A DNA stretch of 64,000 bases from assembly GCA_002449265.1 (NCBI GenBank), contig DKCV01000010.1, positions 1-64,000 of the forward strand. Reading direction: 5' to 3'. The translations under genes were made by a program, and so were the position numbers. Origin of the DNA: Caryophanales bacterium UBA6865. GTDB taxonomy: Bacteria; Bacillota_I; Bacilli_A; RFN20; CAG-826. Below, one piece after another: positions 9,255-18,115 of the stretch (position 1 is its first letter; each line of letters opens with the position of its first letter). The notes beneath the pieces are model-generated. The model had not been told where the DNA came from and did no database searches. It was given only the letters and a program-made list of their open reading frames with translations.

Positions 9255-9271
9255 ATAAGTTTCTCCTTTTT

Positions 9272-9697
9272 CTATACATTATCGTTTGTTTTGGTTCTTT
9301 CGTTCTCTTTCGTAAAGTGCGTTCCACAAAAATAGAGGAGCGCACCAAGCGAATAGAAAGCCGCAATTAATTTAAAAAGCACATCCATATAATTTGTTGC
9401 AAAATACGATAGGACATTCGCTGCGACGAATAAACCAATCGCTCCAAAATAATAATAAGTTCTTAGGATAGGATTTGTTTTTTCTTTTAACGCGAAATAA
9501 GTAAAAACAGCTAAACCTAAAGAAATGATGGCGAAAAGTAAGCGGAAGAAGTAGCGGAGAAATCCATTGCCGGCATTTTCAAAAAGCGTCCAATCTCCGC
9601 TAAATAAGTTCCTTGCTTCAATGATAATGAAAACAAGCGAGATTAAAAGCAAAATCCCCGCAAAAATATAACTAATTATTTTTCCCGCCTTTTTCAT
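9272..9697 (-). CDS. Small four-TM membrane protein, unknown
   Basis: A 141-aa, very hydrophobic protein with about four TM helices (residues ~7-27, 45-67, 78-97, 105-127) and a short charged tail. It shares an ATGA overlap with the end of the PI-PLC-like gene and lies 17 bases before DUF2130, so the three are probably co-transcribed. No family recognised and no catalytic motif seen. Confidence 0.6.
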   Translation of the reverse strand: MKKAGKIISYIFAGILLLISLVFIIIEARNLFSGDWTLFENAGNGFLRYFFRLLFAIISLGLAVFTYFALKEKTNPILRTYYYFGAIGLFVAANVLSYFATNYMDVLFKLIAAFYSLGALLYFCGTHFTKENERTKTNDNV

Positions 9698-10635
9698 AAC
9701 GTGTTCCTCGAATAAATGGTCTCACATAAATCGCTTGTGAGGAAATCACTGACAATTATGCCTAGATTTTTGCGATTTTTGATTTCTTCTTTTAGCCAAG
9801 GATTAACGATTTTTGCCGTAGTTCCTGCGTAAGTTGGTGGAAAACTATTAACGTAGTAGCACGAAGAGAAATTTAGTGTCAATTTGCTAGGATTTTCTTC
9901 GCTATAGTTGAAACATGCACGGATTTCTTCTTTCTTTGTTTCGATATCATTCACTTTGTAATGGTCTTGAACGTGAAGATTACTTTCTTCAATATCAAAC
10001 GTGTTTGAACTCGTTGCTTCTTTTGGGTCGAGCCAACCTTTAAAAGCGGGTAGTCCAATCGAAGGATTTTCATAACGGGAAACGAGAAATATTTTGCCTC
10101 TAGCCTCTTTTAGGGTGGTTGGAATTACACCCGTTGTATTCCAGATTGAAGTATAGGGTAATAAAGCCGCTTTCAGTGATTCATCGAAGGAAACGTTTGT
10201 GTTTTGAGGAGCGCTTTCCATTTTGATTGATACGATAAGCGCTTCGCTCGTATGCCCTTTTAAGAAATTTTGGAAGTCTTTTAAAGTAGATGAGAAGTCC
10301 AAATCTTGATCAACAAAGCCGTGCACAACTTTCAAAACGTTATTCCTTTGTTGAAGGCGAATATCGAAAAATCTTGCCCCAGCACAAAGCTGTTCCGTTA
10401 TGGATAAGTCCTGACATTTTCCAGAAAGGTCAGCGAAAGAATGAAACGCACCAGCGTCGTGAGATCCAGGGATGGATAAAGCGGTTAGAGGAGTATCACC
10501 ATCGACCTTTTTCATCCAATTTTCTCCGCGATATGTCGCTTTGTTTGCTCGTAAAGGCAACATCGCTAGTAAAGCCATTACGCATAAGCAAACACTCATA
10601 GAGGCAGCGATAATCATGTGTTTCTTATTTGTCAT
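9694..10635 (-). CDS. Phosphatidylinositol-specific phospholipase C (PI-PLC) X-domain protein, exported
   Basis: 313-aa protein with an N-terminal hydrophobic signal/anchor (about residues 7-27) followed by a bacterial PI-PLC X domain. The catalytic pair is visible as His59 in SIPGSHDAGA and His105 in VVHGF; Asp91 and Arg93 in ARFFDIRLQ complete the typical active site. Bacterial members cleave phosphatidylinositol or GPI anchors to a cyclic inositol phosphate and diacylglycerol. They need no calcium. No lipobox Cys is placed as expected, so it is either secreted or held by an uncleaved anchor. Substrate specificity cannot be read from sequence; a host-lipid or glycolipid substrate is an inference. 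Confidence 0.82.
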   Translation of the reverse strand: MTNKKHMIIAASMSVCLCVMALLAMLPLRANKATYRGENWMKKVDGDTPLTALSIPGSHDAGAFHSFADLSGKCQDLSITEQLCAGARFFDIRLQQRNNVLKVVHGFVDQDLDFSSTLKDFQNFLKGHTSEALIVSIKMESAPQNTNVSFDESLKAALLPYTSIWNTTGVIPTTLKEARGKIFLVSRYENPSIGLPAFKGWLDPKEATSSNTFDIEESNLHVQDHYKVNDIETKKEEIRACFNYSEENPSKLTLNFSSCYYVNSFPPTYAGTTAKIVNPWLKEEIKNRKNLGIIVSDFLTSDLCETIYSRNTL

Positions 10636-10809
10636 ATACGGCTCAATTTACCACAAAAATGAAATTGTTGAAAAATTTTTGGTAAAAAAGAGGAAAACTT
10701 GCCTATTTATAAATGAGGAGAAATTTTTGTTCTTCTCCATGGCTCGTCATTAGGAAAAGCTTTCTAGCCCTGGTTTATGGTTAGAAAGAACAGTGACCCC
10801 TAATTCTAT

Positions 10810-10838
10810 TTGCGTCCCACTTACCGTCATAATATAAT
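10810..10838 (+). promoter_or_regulatory. Sigma-A promoter of the rpsF operon
   Basis: TTGCGT (10810-10815) and TATAAT (10833-10838) are separated by 17 bases, a near-consensus housekeeping promoter about 95 bases before rpsF. Confidence 0.75.
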
Positions 10839-10870
10839 TATGACCGCCTTAAGGAAGGATTAAGGCACAC

Positions 10871-10926
10871 ACTCTTATGGCCACACGCGTTTTGCGAGGT
10901 GGCTCGGAGTCCGAAACTAGGAGGTG
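10871..10926 (+). promoter_or_regulatory. Probable S6:S18 autoregulatory mRNA leader
   Basis: In the rpsF leader an outer helix ACTC/GAGT (10871-10874 with 10907-10910) encloses a GCCAC/GTGGC hairpin (10880-10884 with 10899-10903). A CCG follows directly at 10911-10913, next to the rpsF Shine-Dalgarno. Known S6:S18 leaders of rpsF operons present an unpaired CCG beside such a helix, to which the S6:S18 complex binds. Identification rests on position and this arrangement; not tested with a covariance model. Confidence 0.45.
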
Positions 10927-10931
10927 CAAAT

Positions 10932-11219
10932 ATGAAGAAGTACGAGATCATGTACATCTTACGCGCTGACCTTGAAGAGTCTGCACGCAAAGATGAGATC
11001 AGTAAGCTCCAAGGTATCCTTGAAGGCTTAAAAGCCAAGGTTACCGATACGAAAGAATGGGGCTTAAGAGATTTTGCTTACCCAATCAAAAAGCAAACGA
11101 AGGGTTACTACGTCATCATCAAAGTGACGAGCGAACCAGCCGCGCTTAATGAATTTGAACGTCTTGCAAAACTCGACAGCAATGTCATTCGTCATTTGGT
11201 CACTGTTGATCAAGAATAA
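10932..11219 (+). CDS. rpsF: 30S ribosomal protein S6
   Basis: 95-aa S6, which binds with S18 on the platform of the 30S subunit. MKKYEIMYILRADLEE at the start and GYYVIIKV in the second half are typical. The open frame extends upstream to a GTG at 10899, but AGGAGGTG (10919-10926) and the conserved N-terminus place the start at ATG 10932. First gene of rpsF-ssb-rpsR, the standard order in Bacilli. Confidence 0.96.
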   Translation: MKKYEIMYILRADLEESARKDEISKLQGILEGLKAKVTDTKEWGLRDFAYPIKKQTKGYYVIIKVTSEPAALNEFERLAKLDSNVIRHLVTVDQE

Positions 11220-11245
11220 ACCGCGATTAACGGAGGTCAATATTT

Positions 11246-11698
11246 ATGCTTAATCGAATCATTATGATTGGTCGTCTCACAAGAGACCCAGAACTCAGAA
11301 AAACACCATCGGGATTGTCAGTCGCTTCCTTCACGATTGCTTGCGATGATAGCCGCAAAGGCCCAAACGGAGAAAAACAAACAGTTTTCATGAACTGCTC
11401 TCTATTTGGTCAAACTGCTGAATTTGCTGGCAAATATGCCCGCAAAGGGAATCTTGTTGCGATTCAAGGACGTCTTACGCAAAGAAAGTATGTTCGTCGT
11501 ACTGATAACGTCCAAGTCACCGCGACCGATATCGTTGCCGATGACTTCCAATTACTCGAGCCAAAAGGTTCGAACGCCGCTACTAACGATACAGGTTATA
11601 CTGCTGATGCCGCTTCACCAAGTGCTGCGGCCCCTCAAACGCAAAATAGCGATGGCTTAGATTCCATTGATGTCGTAGATGATGACTTGCCGTTCTAA
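11246..11698 (+). CDS. ssb: Single-stranded DNA-binding protein
   Basis: 150-aa SSB. The OB-fold covers about residues 1-108 (MLNRIIMIGRLTRDPELR, then VFMNCSLFGQTAEFAGKYARKG). A flexible Ala/Ser/Gln-rich linker follows, and the acidic C-terminal tip DVVDDDLPF is the docking site for replication and repair partners. Between rpsF and rpsR, with a strong GGAGGT ribosome site. Confidence 0.97.
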   Translation: MLNRIIMIGRLTRDPELRKTPSGLSVASFTIACDDSRKGPNGEKQTVFMNCSLFGQTAEFAGKYARKGNLVAIQGRLTQRKYVRRTDNVQVTATDIVADDFQLLEPKGSNAATNDTGYTADAASPSAAAPQTQNSDGLDSIDVVDDDLPF

Positions 11699-11721
11699 AG
11701 AAATGAAAGGATATTGGAGCA

Positions 11722-11952
11722 ATGGCTTATAAAAAAATGAGACCAAGAAAAAAGGTCTGCTACTTCAAAAAGAATCACATTAAGTTCATTGATTACAAGG
11801 ATGTTGAACTTCTCCAAAGGTTTGTGAACCCAGATGGAAAGATCGCTCCTCGTAGTGCGACTGGAACTTCTGCGAAGTACCAAAGAGAACTTGCCCGCGC
11901 TATCAAGAATGCCCGTTTCATGGGTCTTCTTCCAGAAGCTGGACAAAAATAA
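11722..11952 (+). CDS. rpsR: 30S ribosomal protein S18
   Basis: 76-aa S18, the partner of S6. The basic N-terminus RPRKKVCYFKK and the core DYKDVELLQRFV...GKIAPRSATGTSAKYQRELARAIKNAR are split here by a few bases of text only; both are family signatures. A GGAG ribosome site precedes the ATG. Last gene of the rpsF operon, followed by a strong terminator. Confidence 0.97.
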   Translation: MAYKKMRPRKKVCYFKKNHIKFIDYKDVELLQRFVNPDGKIAPRSATGTSAKYQRELARAIKNARFMGLLPEAGQK

Positions 11953-11970
11953 CATTGGTTTATTGAAAAT

Positions 11971-11998
11971 GGGGCTTGCTTAGCGAGCCTCTTTTTTG
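11971..11998 (+). terminator. Terminator of the rpsF-ssb-rpsR operon
   Basis: GGCTTGC-TTA-GCGAGCC stem, then C and a T6 tract. It lies just upstream of the gdpP promoter region. Confidence 0.85.
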
Positions 11999-12004
11999 TT
12001 CTTT

Positions 12005-12036
12005 TATAGTCTTCAAAAGACTATAATATCTTCACT
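12005..12036 (+). promoter_or_regulatory. gdpP promoter with dyad operator; near-leaderless start
   Basis: A perfect dyad (TATAGTCTT 12005-12013, AAGACTATA 12017-12025, 3-nt spacer) overlaps TATAAT at 12022-12027. The -10 box ends 9 bases before the gdpP ATG and no Shine-Dalgarno lies between, so the transcript probably begins within about 3 bases of the start codon. The dyad covers the -10 and would suit a repressor. A matching -35 is weak (TTCTTT at 11999-12004). Confidence 0.5.
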
Positions 12037-14067
12037 ATGAGCAAAACACTGAAGCATTTACGTATTACCACCCTTGTTGTTGCGATTGTAGAAGCCTTCA
12101 TCATCGCAGGTTTATCTTTGTTTTGGTGGTTCGATTGGCTCTCGTTCCGTAGTTATGTCACACCTGGCTATTTGGTTCTTGCTCTTTCCGTTTTAATCGT
12201 CGCCGATTTGCTCCTTTATTGGTTCTCTTTGATGAAAATCAATCGCATGAGACAAAAAAATGATATTGAAGCGGCCTCATTAATCGGAACTGACATCCAA
12301 GAAGCCTATGACTTTGGCCAAATTGGCTTAGTTGTTACGGATGAAGATGGCGTTGTCATGTGGAGCAATAGCCTTTTCAAAGAAAGAAATATCGAACTTA
12401 TCGATATGGACGTCTATAGTTGGCTCCCCGTTTTAAAAGATCTAGTCAACGCGCCTGCAAACAAAGTTCTTCATAATGTTGAAATTAAAGGCTGCAATTT
12501 TGATGTCAAATATTTAAGCGAACCACGTTTATTTATCTTCAAAGACACTACAAAATACGATAACGTCGTCGCCTATTCTAAAGAGCAAGCGCTTGTTTTA
12601 GGCATCGTTATGATTGATAACTTAAATGACGTTGCTTCCGACACTGACGAATCGGCAGATATGGTGAGTAAAATCAGAAACATCATCATTGATTATTTCC
12701 GTGGGTATGGCGTGCTTCTACGACGTGTAAGGAACGATACTTATTTTGCGGTTTGCAACTACACTTCACTTCATAAGCTTGAGCAAGACGAATTCAGCGT
12801 TCTAGAAAAAGTACGTTCAGCTGGGAAAGGGGAAGAAAATCCCTTAACTCTTTCCATTGGCTTTGCCCACGACTTCCCAGACGTTGGGAAACTAAACGAA
12901 ATGTCCACCAGCGCGGTGGATGTCGCTCTTTCTCGTGGTGGCGATCAAGCGGTTGTGAGCCAATATGGCGCTGAACTTAAATTCTTTGGCGGAAAAAGCG
13001 CTGCTTTTGAATCCTCGAGCAAAGTTAAAGTTCGTTCCATTGCCGACTCCTTGATTTCTTTAATCAAGAGCTCTAGTAGTGTCTATATCATGGGCCATAC
13101 CGATATGGATATGGATGCTTTAGGTGCTTGTTTAGGCGTTATGGCGATTTGCGATTGGTGCAAAAAACGGTCAAGAATCATCTACAATCCAAAGCAAGCC
13201 GAGAAGAAAACAAGAATTGCGTTCCAAGAAGCGTTCCATAAAGAACGGCTCGATAAGATGACGATTAGCCCGGACGACGCTGTTTCAGAAATTAATAACA
13301 GCTCTCTAGTGGTTGTTGTCGATGTCTCTGTTCCGAAAATGACAATGTGTCCAAAGGTTTTAGACAAAGCCCAAAAAATTATCGTTATCGATCACCATAG
13401 AAGAAGTAACGAATTCATCGAAAAACCCGTTCTTGCTTATATCGAACCTAGTGCGAGTAGTGCAAGTGAGCTCTTAGCGATGATGATTCGTTACGCGACA
13501 GCGAACCCACGCATCGAAATGTCTTCTGATTTTGCGACCCTTATGCTTTCTGGCATTTTCCTAGATAGCAATTACTTCAAGAGCAAATCCACAGGCATGA
13601 GAACGTTCGAAGCTGCGGAAATTCTCAAGAATTATGGTGCGGATAATTCTAAGGCGGATGATTACCTAAAAGACGAATACGAAGAATATGTTTTGATCAA
13701 TCGTATCGTTTCTACGATGGTGAGCCCATATTACGGGGTCGTTTATTGCACCGCGGATGAAGATGACTATATTGAATCCGCGACCATTTCGAAAGTTGCG
13801 AACAACTTGCTCCAATTAAAGCGAATCAACGCTTGCTTTGTTATTGGGCGAGTCGATGAAAAGACGGTGAAACTAAGTGCAAGAAGCGATGGGACGATTA
13901 ACGTTCAGCTGCTTTGTGAAAAGATGGGTGGAGGAGGTCATTTCACGATGGCTGCCGCTGCCTTTACTGATACAAGCATTGCTAAAGTGACTGATTTGCT
14001 TAACGATACGCTTGAAGATTACTTAGAAGCCGCAAGAAATAGCGTGAATGCAGAAGGAGATAAATAA
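12037..14067 (+). CDS. gdpP: Cyclic-di-AMP phosphodiesterase GdpP (YybT)
   Basis: 676-aa membrane-bound enzyme that hydrolyses c-di-AMP and so affects cell-wall and potassium homeostasis. Two N-terminal TM helices (about 11-32 and 43-66) are followed by a PAS-like region (about 90-150), a degenerate GGDEF domain (about 180-310) and a DHH/DHHA1 phosphodiesterase module. Metal-binding motifs are visible as MGHTDMDMDALG, VVVDVS, VIDHHRR and the DHHA1 glycine-rich KMGGGGHFTMAAA. It heads the gdpP-rplI-dnaB cluster in the order usual for Bacilli. There is no ribosome site before its ATG; see the promoter entry. Confidence 0.95.
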   Translation: MSKTLKHLRITTLVVAIVEAFIIAGLSLFWWFDWLSFRSYVTPGYLVLALSVLIVADLLLYWFSLMKINRMRQKNDIEAASLIGTDIQEAYDFGQIGLVVTDEDGVVMWSNSLFKERNIELIDMDVYSWLPVLKDLVNAPANKVLHNVEIKGCNFDVKYLSEPRLFIFKDTTKYDNVVAYSKEQALVLGIVMIDNLNDVASDTDESADMVSKIRNIIIDYFRGYGVLLRRVRNDTYFAVCNYTSLHKLEQDEFSVLEKVRSAGKGEENPLTLSIGFAHDFPDVGKLNEMSTSAVDVALSRGGDQAVVSQYGAELKFFGGKSAAFESSSKVKVRSIADSLISLIKSSSSVYIMGHTDMDMDALGACLGVMAICDWCKKRSRIIYNPKQAEKKTRIAFQEAFHKERLDKMTISPDDAVSEINNSSLVVVVDVSVPKMTMCPKVLDKAQKIIVIDHHRRSNEFIEKPVLAYIEPSASSASELLAMMIRYATANPRIEMSSDFATLMLSGIFLDSNYFKSKSTGMRTFEAAEILKNYGADNSKADDYLKDEYEEYVLINRIVSTMVSPYYGVVYCTADEDDYIESATISKVANNLLQLKRINACFVIGRVDEKTVKLSARSDGTINVQLLCEKMGGGGHFTMAAAAFTDTSIAKVTDLLNDTLEDYLEAARNSVNAEGDK

Positions 14068-14068
14068 A

Positions 14069-14527
14069 ATGAAAGTGATTTTACTAAAAGATGACCGTTT
14101 AGGGAAAAAGGGTTCAACGGTTAATGTGAGCGATGGATACGCGACAAATTATCTTATTCCAAAAGGAATCGCTGTTGTTTCCACTAGCGATAGCCAAAAG
14201 GTTTTAGCTCGCCAAAACGCGGAAGAAGAGGCACGCCAAAAAGAATTAAAAGAAGAAGCGAGCAAAATTGCTGCTCGTCTTGAACATATTGACGTTGAAT
14301 TTAAAGTAAAGCCTGGAAGCGATGGAAGAATGTTTGGGACAATCAGCCCAAAAGAAATCCAAGAAGGCTTAAAAAAGCAATGGGACATTGAAATCGATAA
14401 GCGAAAATTCATCGATAAATATCCTGCAAATGCGTTTGGATACACTCGCTTGCGCATCCTCTTATATAAAGGGATTGCTGGAGAAGTCATTGGCACGGTA
14501 AACGTTCATATCGTTGAGGACAAATAA
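14069..14527 (+). CDS. rplI: 50S ribosomal protein L9
   Basis: 152-aa L9, which binds 23S rRNA at the base of the L1 stalk. MKVILLKDDRLGKKGSTVNVSDGYATNYLIPKG is the N-terminal domain signature, followed by the long charged helix and the C-terminal domain (KPGSDGRMFGTISPKEI). A frame-open start lies at 14048, but AGAAGGAGA (14052-14060) and the conserved N-terminus fix ATG 14069, one base after the gdpP stop. The stop shares one base with dnaB. Confidence 0.96.
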   Translation: MKVILLKDDRLGKKGSTVNVSDGYATNYLIPKGIAVVSTSDSQKVLARQNAEEEARQKELKEEASKIAARLEHIDVEFKVKPGSDGRMFGTISPKEIQEGLKKQWDIEIDKRKFIDKYPANAFGYTRLRILLYKGIAGEVIGTVNVHIVEDK

Positions 14528-16017
14528 TGGCAGCCAAATATGAACTCCCCAGTAACGTTGAGGCGGAGCGTTGCGTTTTAGGCGCGATGCTTATTTCAAC
14601 TAGCGCGGCTTCTATCGCTTTAGCAGCGTTACAAGAAGATACTTTTAGCGATGTAGACCCTCGCAACAAAATCATCTTTCATGCGATGAAAGAGCTCGCG
14701 GATAAAAGCACTGCGATTGACCCTCAAACCGTGAATGACCAACTGATATTAACCAAATTAAAAGACGAAGCAGGGTCGCCGGACTACCTTTTTGATTTAG
14801 TTAGCACCTCGATTAACCCAAATAACGTCGATCACTATATCAATATCGTTCGCGACCAAGGGGTTTTGCGTAATTATCTTCTCAAAATCGAAGAAGTGAA
14901 AAAACTCTATATAGATGGAAAGATTGAAAATGTAGGCGATTTCCTTACAACCGCTACGATGGATCTTGACCATATTTCTTCTTCCCGCGCAGTCGGTGGC
15001 TTTAAAACTGCAAAAGAAGTCGGCGACGCCGTCAAAAACCGCATTAACCTTGAGAAAAACCGCGCAAACAAAAAGCTTTCTGGCATTGATACAGGATATA
15101 TCACATTGAATGAATATACGCATGGCTGGCAACCCGGGAGCTTAGTCGTTATTGCTGCCCGCCCTTCCGTTGGTAAGACGGCATTTGCCATTAATCTTGC
15201 CTATAATGCTGCGATTCACGAAGACAAAACTGTCGCTTTTTTCTCTTGCGAAATGCCTAGTGAGGATATTGAAAAACGTCTTTGCGCGGCCGAATCGATG
15301 GTTTCGCTAGAAAACATTCAAACGGGAACTTTCTTTGGCAATGATTTAGTGAAAGTCATGAGCGCGCTTGATCAAATCGGGCATAGCAAGCTCTTCTTTG
15401 ATGATACCCCGAACCAAAAATTAGGCGATATTGTCGCTAAAAGCAGAAAATTAGCGCAGCAGCATCCTGATTTATGCGCGATTTTTATCGACTATTTGAA
15501 CATTATCACTGTGGAAGCTAAATACGATTCTAGAAACCTAGAAGTCGCCCTTATTACTAAGACTCTTAAAGAGCTTGCACGTACCCTCAAAGTTCCTGTT
15601 ATCACTTTGGCACAGCTTAATCGTGATGTTGATAAAAGCGATTCTAAAATACCTTCGATGTCGCAATTAAAAGAATCAGGTTCCATTGAGCAAGACGCCG
15701 ATATGGTGCTTCTTATGTACCGTCAAGACTACTATAAAAATCTTGGTGAGACCGTAAAGCCTAAAGGCGCTGCGAATAGTGAATACGCCCGTAATTTAGA
15801 AACAGAAGTTGACCAAGCCAAGGCACAAGGAAAAGACCAAGGCAGCGTTTCTGTTGTTAATATTAATTTGGCAAAGAATAGAAACGGACGTACAGGCCCA
15901 ATTACTTTGCTTTTCTCCAAAAATTATCAGCGTTTTGATAACCCAACCCCAGAAATGCAGCGACAAGAAGCCAATATGAATGGCGGCGCTTCTTTAAGCA
16001 TCAACCCAGCAGAATAA
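14527..16017 (+). CDS. dnaB: Replicative DNA helicase DnaB
   Basis: 496-aa hexameric 5'-3' helicase of the replication fork (called DnaC in B. subtilis). The N-terminal primase-interacting domain (about 8-110) begins with NVEAERCVLGAML; the RecA-like ATPase contains Walker A ARPSVGKTAFA, Walker B CAIFIDYLNI and the SQLKESGSIEQDADMV segment. The C-terminus has the usual NRNGRTGPI motif. The ATG overlaps the rplI stop by one base. Next gene is walJ, two bases later. Confidence 0.97.
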   Translation: MAAKYELPSNVEAERCVLGAMLISTSAASIALAALQEDTFSDVDPRNKIIFHAMKELADKSTAIDPQTVNDQLILTKLKDEAGSPDYLFDLVSTSINPNNVDHYINIVRDQGVLRNYLLKIEEVKKLYIDGKIENVGDFLTTATMDLDHISSSRAVGGFKTAKEVGDAVKNRINLEKNRANKKLSGIDTGYITLNEYTHGWQPGSLVVIAARPSVGKTAFAINLAYNAAIHEDKTVAFFSCEMPSEDIEKRLCAAESMVSLENIQTGTFFGNDLVKVMSALDQIGHSKLFFDDTPNQKLGDIVAKSRKLAQQHPDLCAIFIDYLNIITVEAKYDSRNLEVALITKTLKELARTLKVPVITLAQLNRDVDKSDSKIPSMSQLKESGSIEQDADMVLLMYRQDYYKNLGETVKPKGAANSEYARNLETEVDQAKAQGKDQGSVSVVNINLAKNRNGRTGPITLLFSKNYQRFDNPTPEMQRQEANMNGGASLSINPAE

Positions 16018-16018
16018 C

Positions 16019-16777
16019 ATGATTCGCTTTCTATCTATCGCGAGCGGCTCAAAAGGCAACGCGACTTTGATTTATGATGAAAAAACACTTTTTCAAATCG
16101 ATATGGGCGTTTCTTTGAAACTGCTTCGTCTAGGCTTAAATAAAATTCAAAAATCGCTAGAGCAAATCGAAATGGTGTTCATCACGCATGAGCATAGTGA
16201 TCATATTAAGGGACTAGATTATTTGCTGAAACGTCATTTACCTATTTTTTGTAGCGAGAAAACCCCTTTAAATGAAGCAAATCATTTTGAAATCGGCGAG
16301 ACATTTCATCTTGGCGATTTCTATATCGCCCCTTTTCCTCTTTCTCATGACGCGAGTAATCCAGTTGGCTACCTCGTTCTGCACAATGACGAATCACTAG
16401 TTTATCTAACCGACACTGGCGAAATATCTGAGGGCGTTCTTCCCTTATTAAAAAATAGAACCTACTACTTAATTGAAAGCAATCACGATCTCAAGATGCT
16501 ATTAAAATCGCATCGCCCTATGAGCTTAAAGAAACGCATTCATGGGGAATTTGGCCATTTATCCAATGCTGAATCCGCTCAATACGCATCTAAGATTATT
16601 GGAGATAAAACAAAAGGGATTTATCTTGCTCATTTGAGTGAGGAATGCAATCGCGACGATATTGCTTTAGCGACCTATCGTGATATTTTAAAAGAGCACG
16701 ATATCGATTTAACTAACCTCACCATCAAGTGCTTACATCAACACGAAATGACCTTAGGAGGCGACGATGAAAATTAG
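16019..16777 (+). CDS. walJ: WalJ/YycJ-type metallo-beta-lactamase-fold hydrolase
   Basis: 252-aa MBL-fold protein with the di-metal motif ITHEHSDHIKG, the following Asp in YLTDTGE and a late His in YLAHLS. The opening MIRFLSIASGSKGNATLI is typical of YycJ/WalJ, a predicted double-stranded DNA exonuclease-like protein linked to replication and cell-division coordination. In many Bacilli it follows walRKHI; here those genes are absent and it follows dnaB directly. It overlaps rlmH by 11 bases. Confidence 0.88.
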   Translation: MIRFLSIASGSKGNATLIYDEKTLFQIDMGVSLKLLRLGLNKIQKSLEQIEMVFITHEHSDHIKGLDYLLKRHLPIFCSEKTPLNEANHFEIGETFHLGDFYIAPFPLSHDASNPVGYLVLHNDESLVYLTDTGEISEGVLPLLKNRTYYLIESNHDLKMLLKSHRPMSLKKRIHGEFGHLSNAESAQYASKIIGDKTKGIYLAHLSEECNRDDIALATYRDILKEHDIDLTNLTIKCLHQHEMTLGGDDEN

Positions 16778-17246
16778 AATCCTAGCGGTAGGAAAATTAA
16801 AAGACAATTATTTAGTCGAAGGGTGCCTAGATTATTTAAAACGACTAAGAAAATTTGCTACTGTCACGATAGAAGAATTTCCTGATCTTCCTACCATTGA
16901 GAGCCCTAGTGAAATAGTAAAAGAAACGATACGAGAAAAAGAATGCGAAAAGGTTCTGAATAAAATCAAAGCGAAAGATTATGTCGTACTTCTAGATTTA
17001 GGAGGGAAAGAGCTGACCTCCTTAGATTTATCTAGCGAACTAAGCAAGTGGTTTACTAGAGGCGGAAGCGAAATCGTTTTTGTCATTGGAGGATCATTAG
17101 GATTAAGCGAAGGGATGAAAAAGCGGGGGAACGCAGTTTTTACTTTAAGCAAGCTTACGTTCACACATGGGTTCGCACGGCTACTCTTGCTTGAACAAAT
17201 TTATCGTGCCTTCAAAATCATTCATCATGAGCCTTATAACAAATAA
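16767..17246 (+). CDS. rlmH: 23S rRNA (pseudouridine1915-N3)-methyltransferase RlmH
   Basis: 159-aa SPOUT-class methyltransferase, full family length. MKIRILAVGKLKDNYLVEGC at the start, the knot motif FVIGGSLGLSEG and the closing IYRAFKIIHHEPYNK are family hallmarks. It methylates pseudouridine 1915 in helix 69 of 23S rRNA. Translation is coupled to walJ by an 11-base overlap. Only 9 bases separate its stop from the convergent HAD gene. Confidence 0.95.
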   Translation: MKIRILAVGKLKDNYLVEGCLDYLKRLRKFATVTIEEFPDLPTIESPSEIVKETIREKECEKVLNKIKAKDYVVLLDLGGKELTSLDLSSELSKWFTRGGSEIVFVIGGSLGLSEGMKKRGNAVFTLSKLTFTHGFARLLLLEQIYRAFKIIHHEPYNK

Positions 17247-17255
17247 GGATCAAGG

Positions 17256-18056
17256 TTAATCAATTAGACCGAAATGTTGGAACGCTTTGCTCCAACCATC
17301 ATTGTCGATATCGTCAGTAACAAAATCCGCGACACTTTTGGCTTCGGGGATGCCGTTTCCCATCGCAACGCTTATCCCGGTGAATAAAAGCATATCGATG
17401 TCATTATTGTGGTCGCCAATGGACATCGCGTTTTCGATTTTGTAGCCGAAATGCTCTAAGGTCGCCATAATGCCTTTTGCTTTATCACTATCTTTTGGCA
17501 TGATATCCACTGCGAATTCATCCCATCTTGCGGCTTTGCAATCCCTAAGGTGAGGCAAGAACAAAGATTCATCAAAATCGTCGCAAAACGCAATCATTTG
17601 ATAGACAACACGGTCATAGGGGATCATGAATTTACGGGGCTGAGGGAAACGAGTGCCGTATTTTGCGTGTGCGTCAATTACGCGGTCATCGATGTAATTG
17701 ATATGGCCTTCGCTTTCTTCAATCAGAGTGAGGCCGAACTTTAATCGATAAGAGAATTTAATCATCGCGGAAACGACATCTTGGGGGATTGGATATTTGT
17801 AAATCGTTTTGTCGCCAACCATGACTGCCGCCCCATTCATCATGACGATGCCGTCTGGCTTTACTAAATCCAAGATGCCGGTTTTACGAATTAGATAATA
17901 ATTTCTTCCACTGCAAAGGAAGACTTTAATACCTTTTGCTTGCAACTTTTTAATGGCTAAAATTGCACTTTCTGGGACGTGCCTAGTTTTATGGGAATAT
18001 AAAGTACCATCAATATCGGTGAAAACGATTTTAATCTTGTTTGGATCAACTGCCAT
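17256..18056 (-). CDS. Cof-type HAD-IIB phosphatase
   Basis: 266-aa haloacid dehalogenase-superfamily hydrolase. Motif I is IVFTDIDGTLYS (Asp nucleophile and Asp acid/base), motif II FLCSGRN, motif III Lys in SDKAKG, motif IV SIGDHNNDIDML. The C2B cap lies between about 85 and 185. Such enzymes dephosphorylate sugar phosphates, FMN or pyridoxal phosphate. AAGGAGG precedes the start. The substrate is not predictable from sequence. Confidence 0.9.
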   Translation of the reverse strand: MAVDPNKIKIVFTDIDGTLYSHKTRHVPESAILAIKKLQAKGIKVFLCSGRNYYLIRKTGILDLVKPDGIVMMNGAAVMVGDKTIYKYPIPQDVVSAMIKFSYRLKFGLTLIEESEGHINYIDDRVIDAHAKYGTRFPQPRKFMIPYDRVVYQMIAFCDDFDESLFLPHLRDCKAARWDEFAVDIMPKDSDKAKGIMATLEHFGYKIENAMSIGDHNNDIDMLLFTGISVAMGNGIPEAKSVADFVTDDIDNDGWSKAFQHFGLID

Positions 18057-18115
18057 AAAGGCCTCCTTTCATTTCTCTAACGTTGAGAATCAGTGTATAT
18101 TTAGTGGGAGAATAT

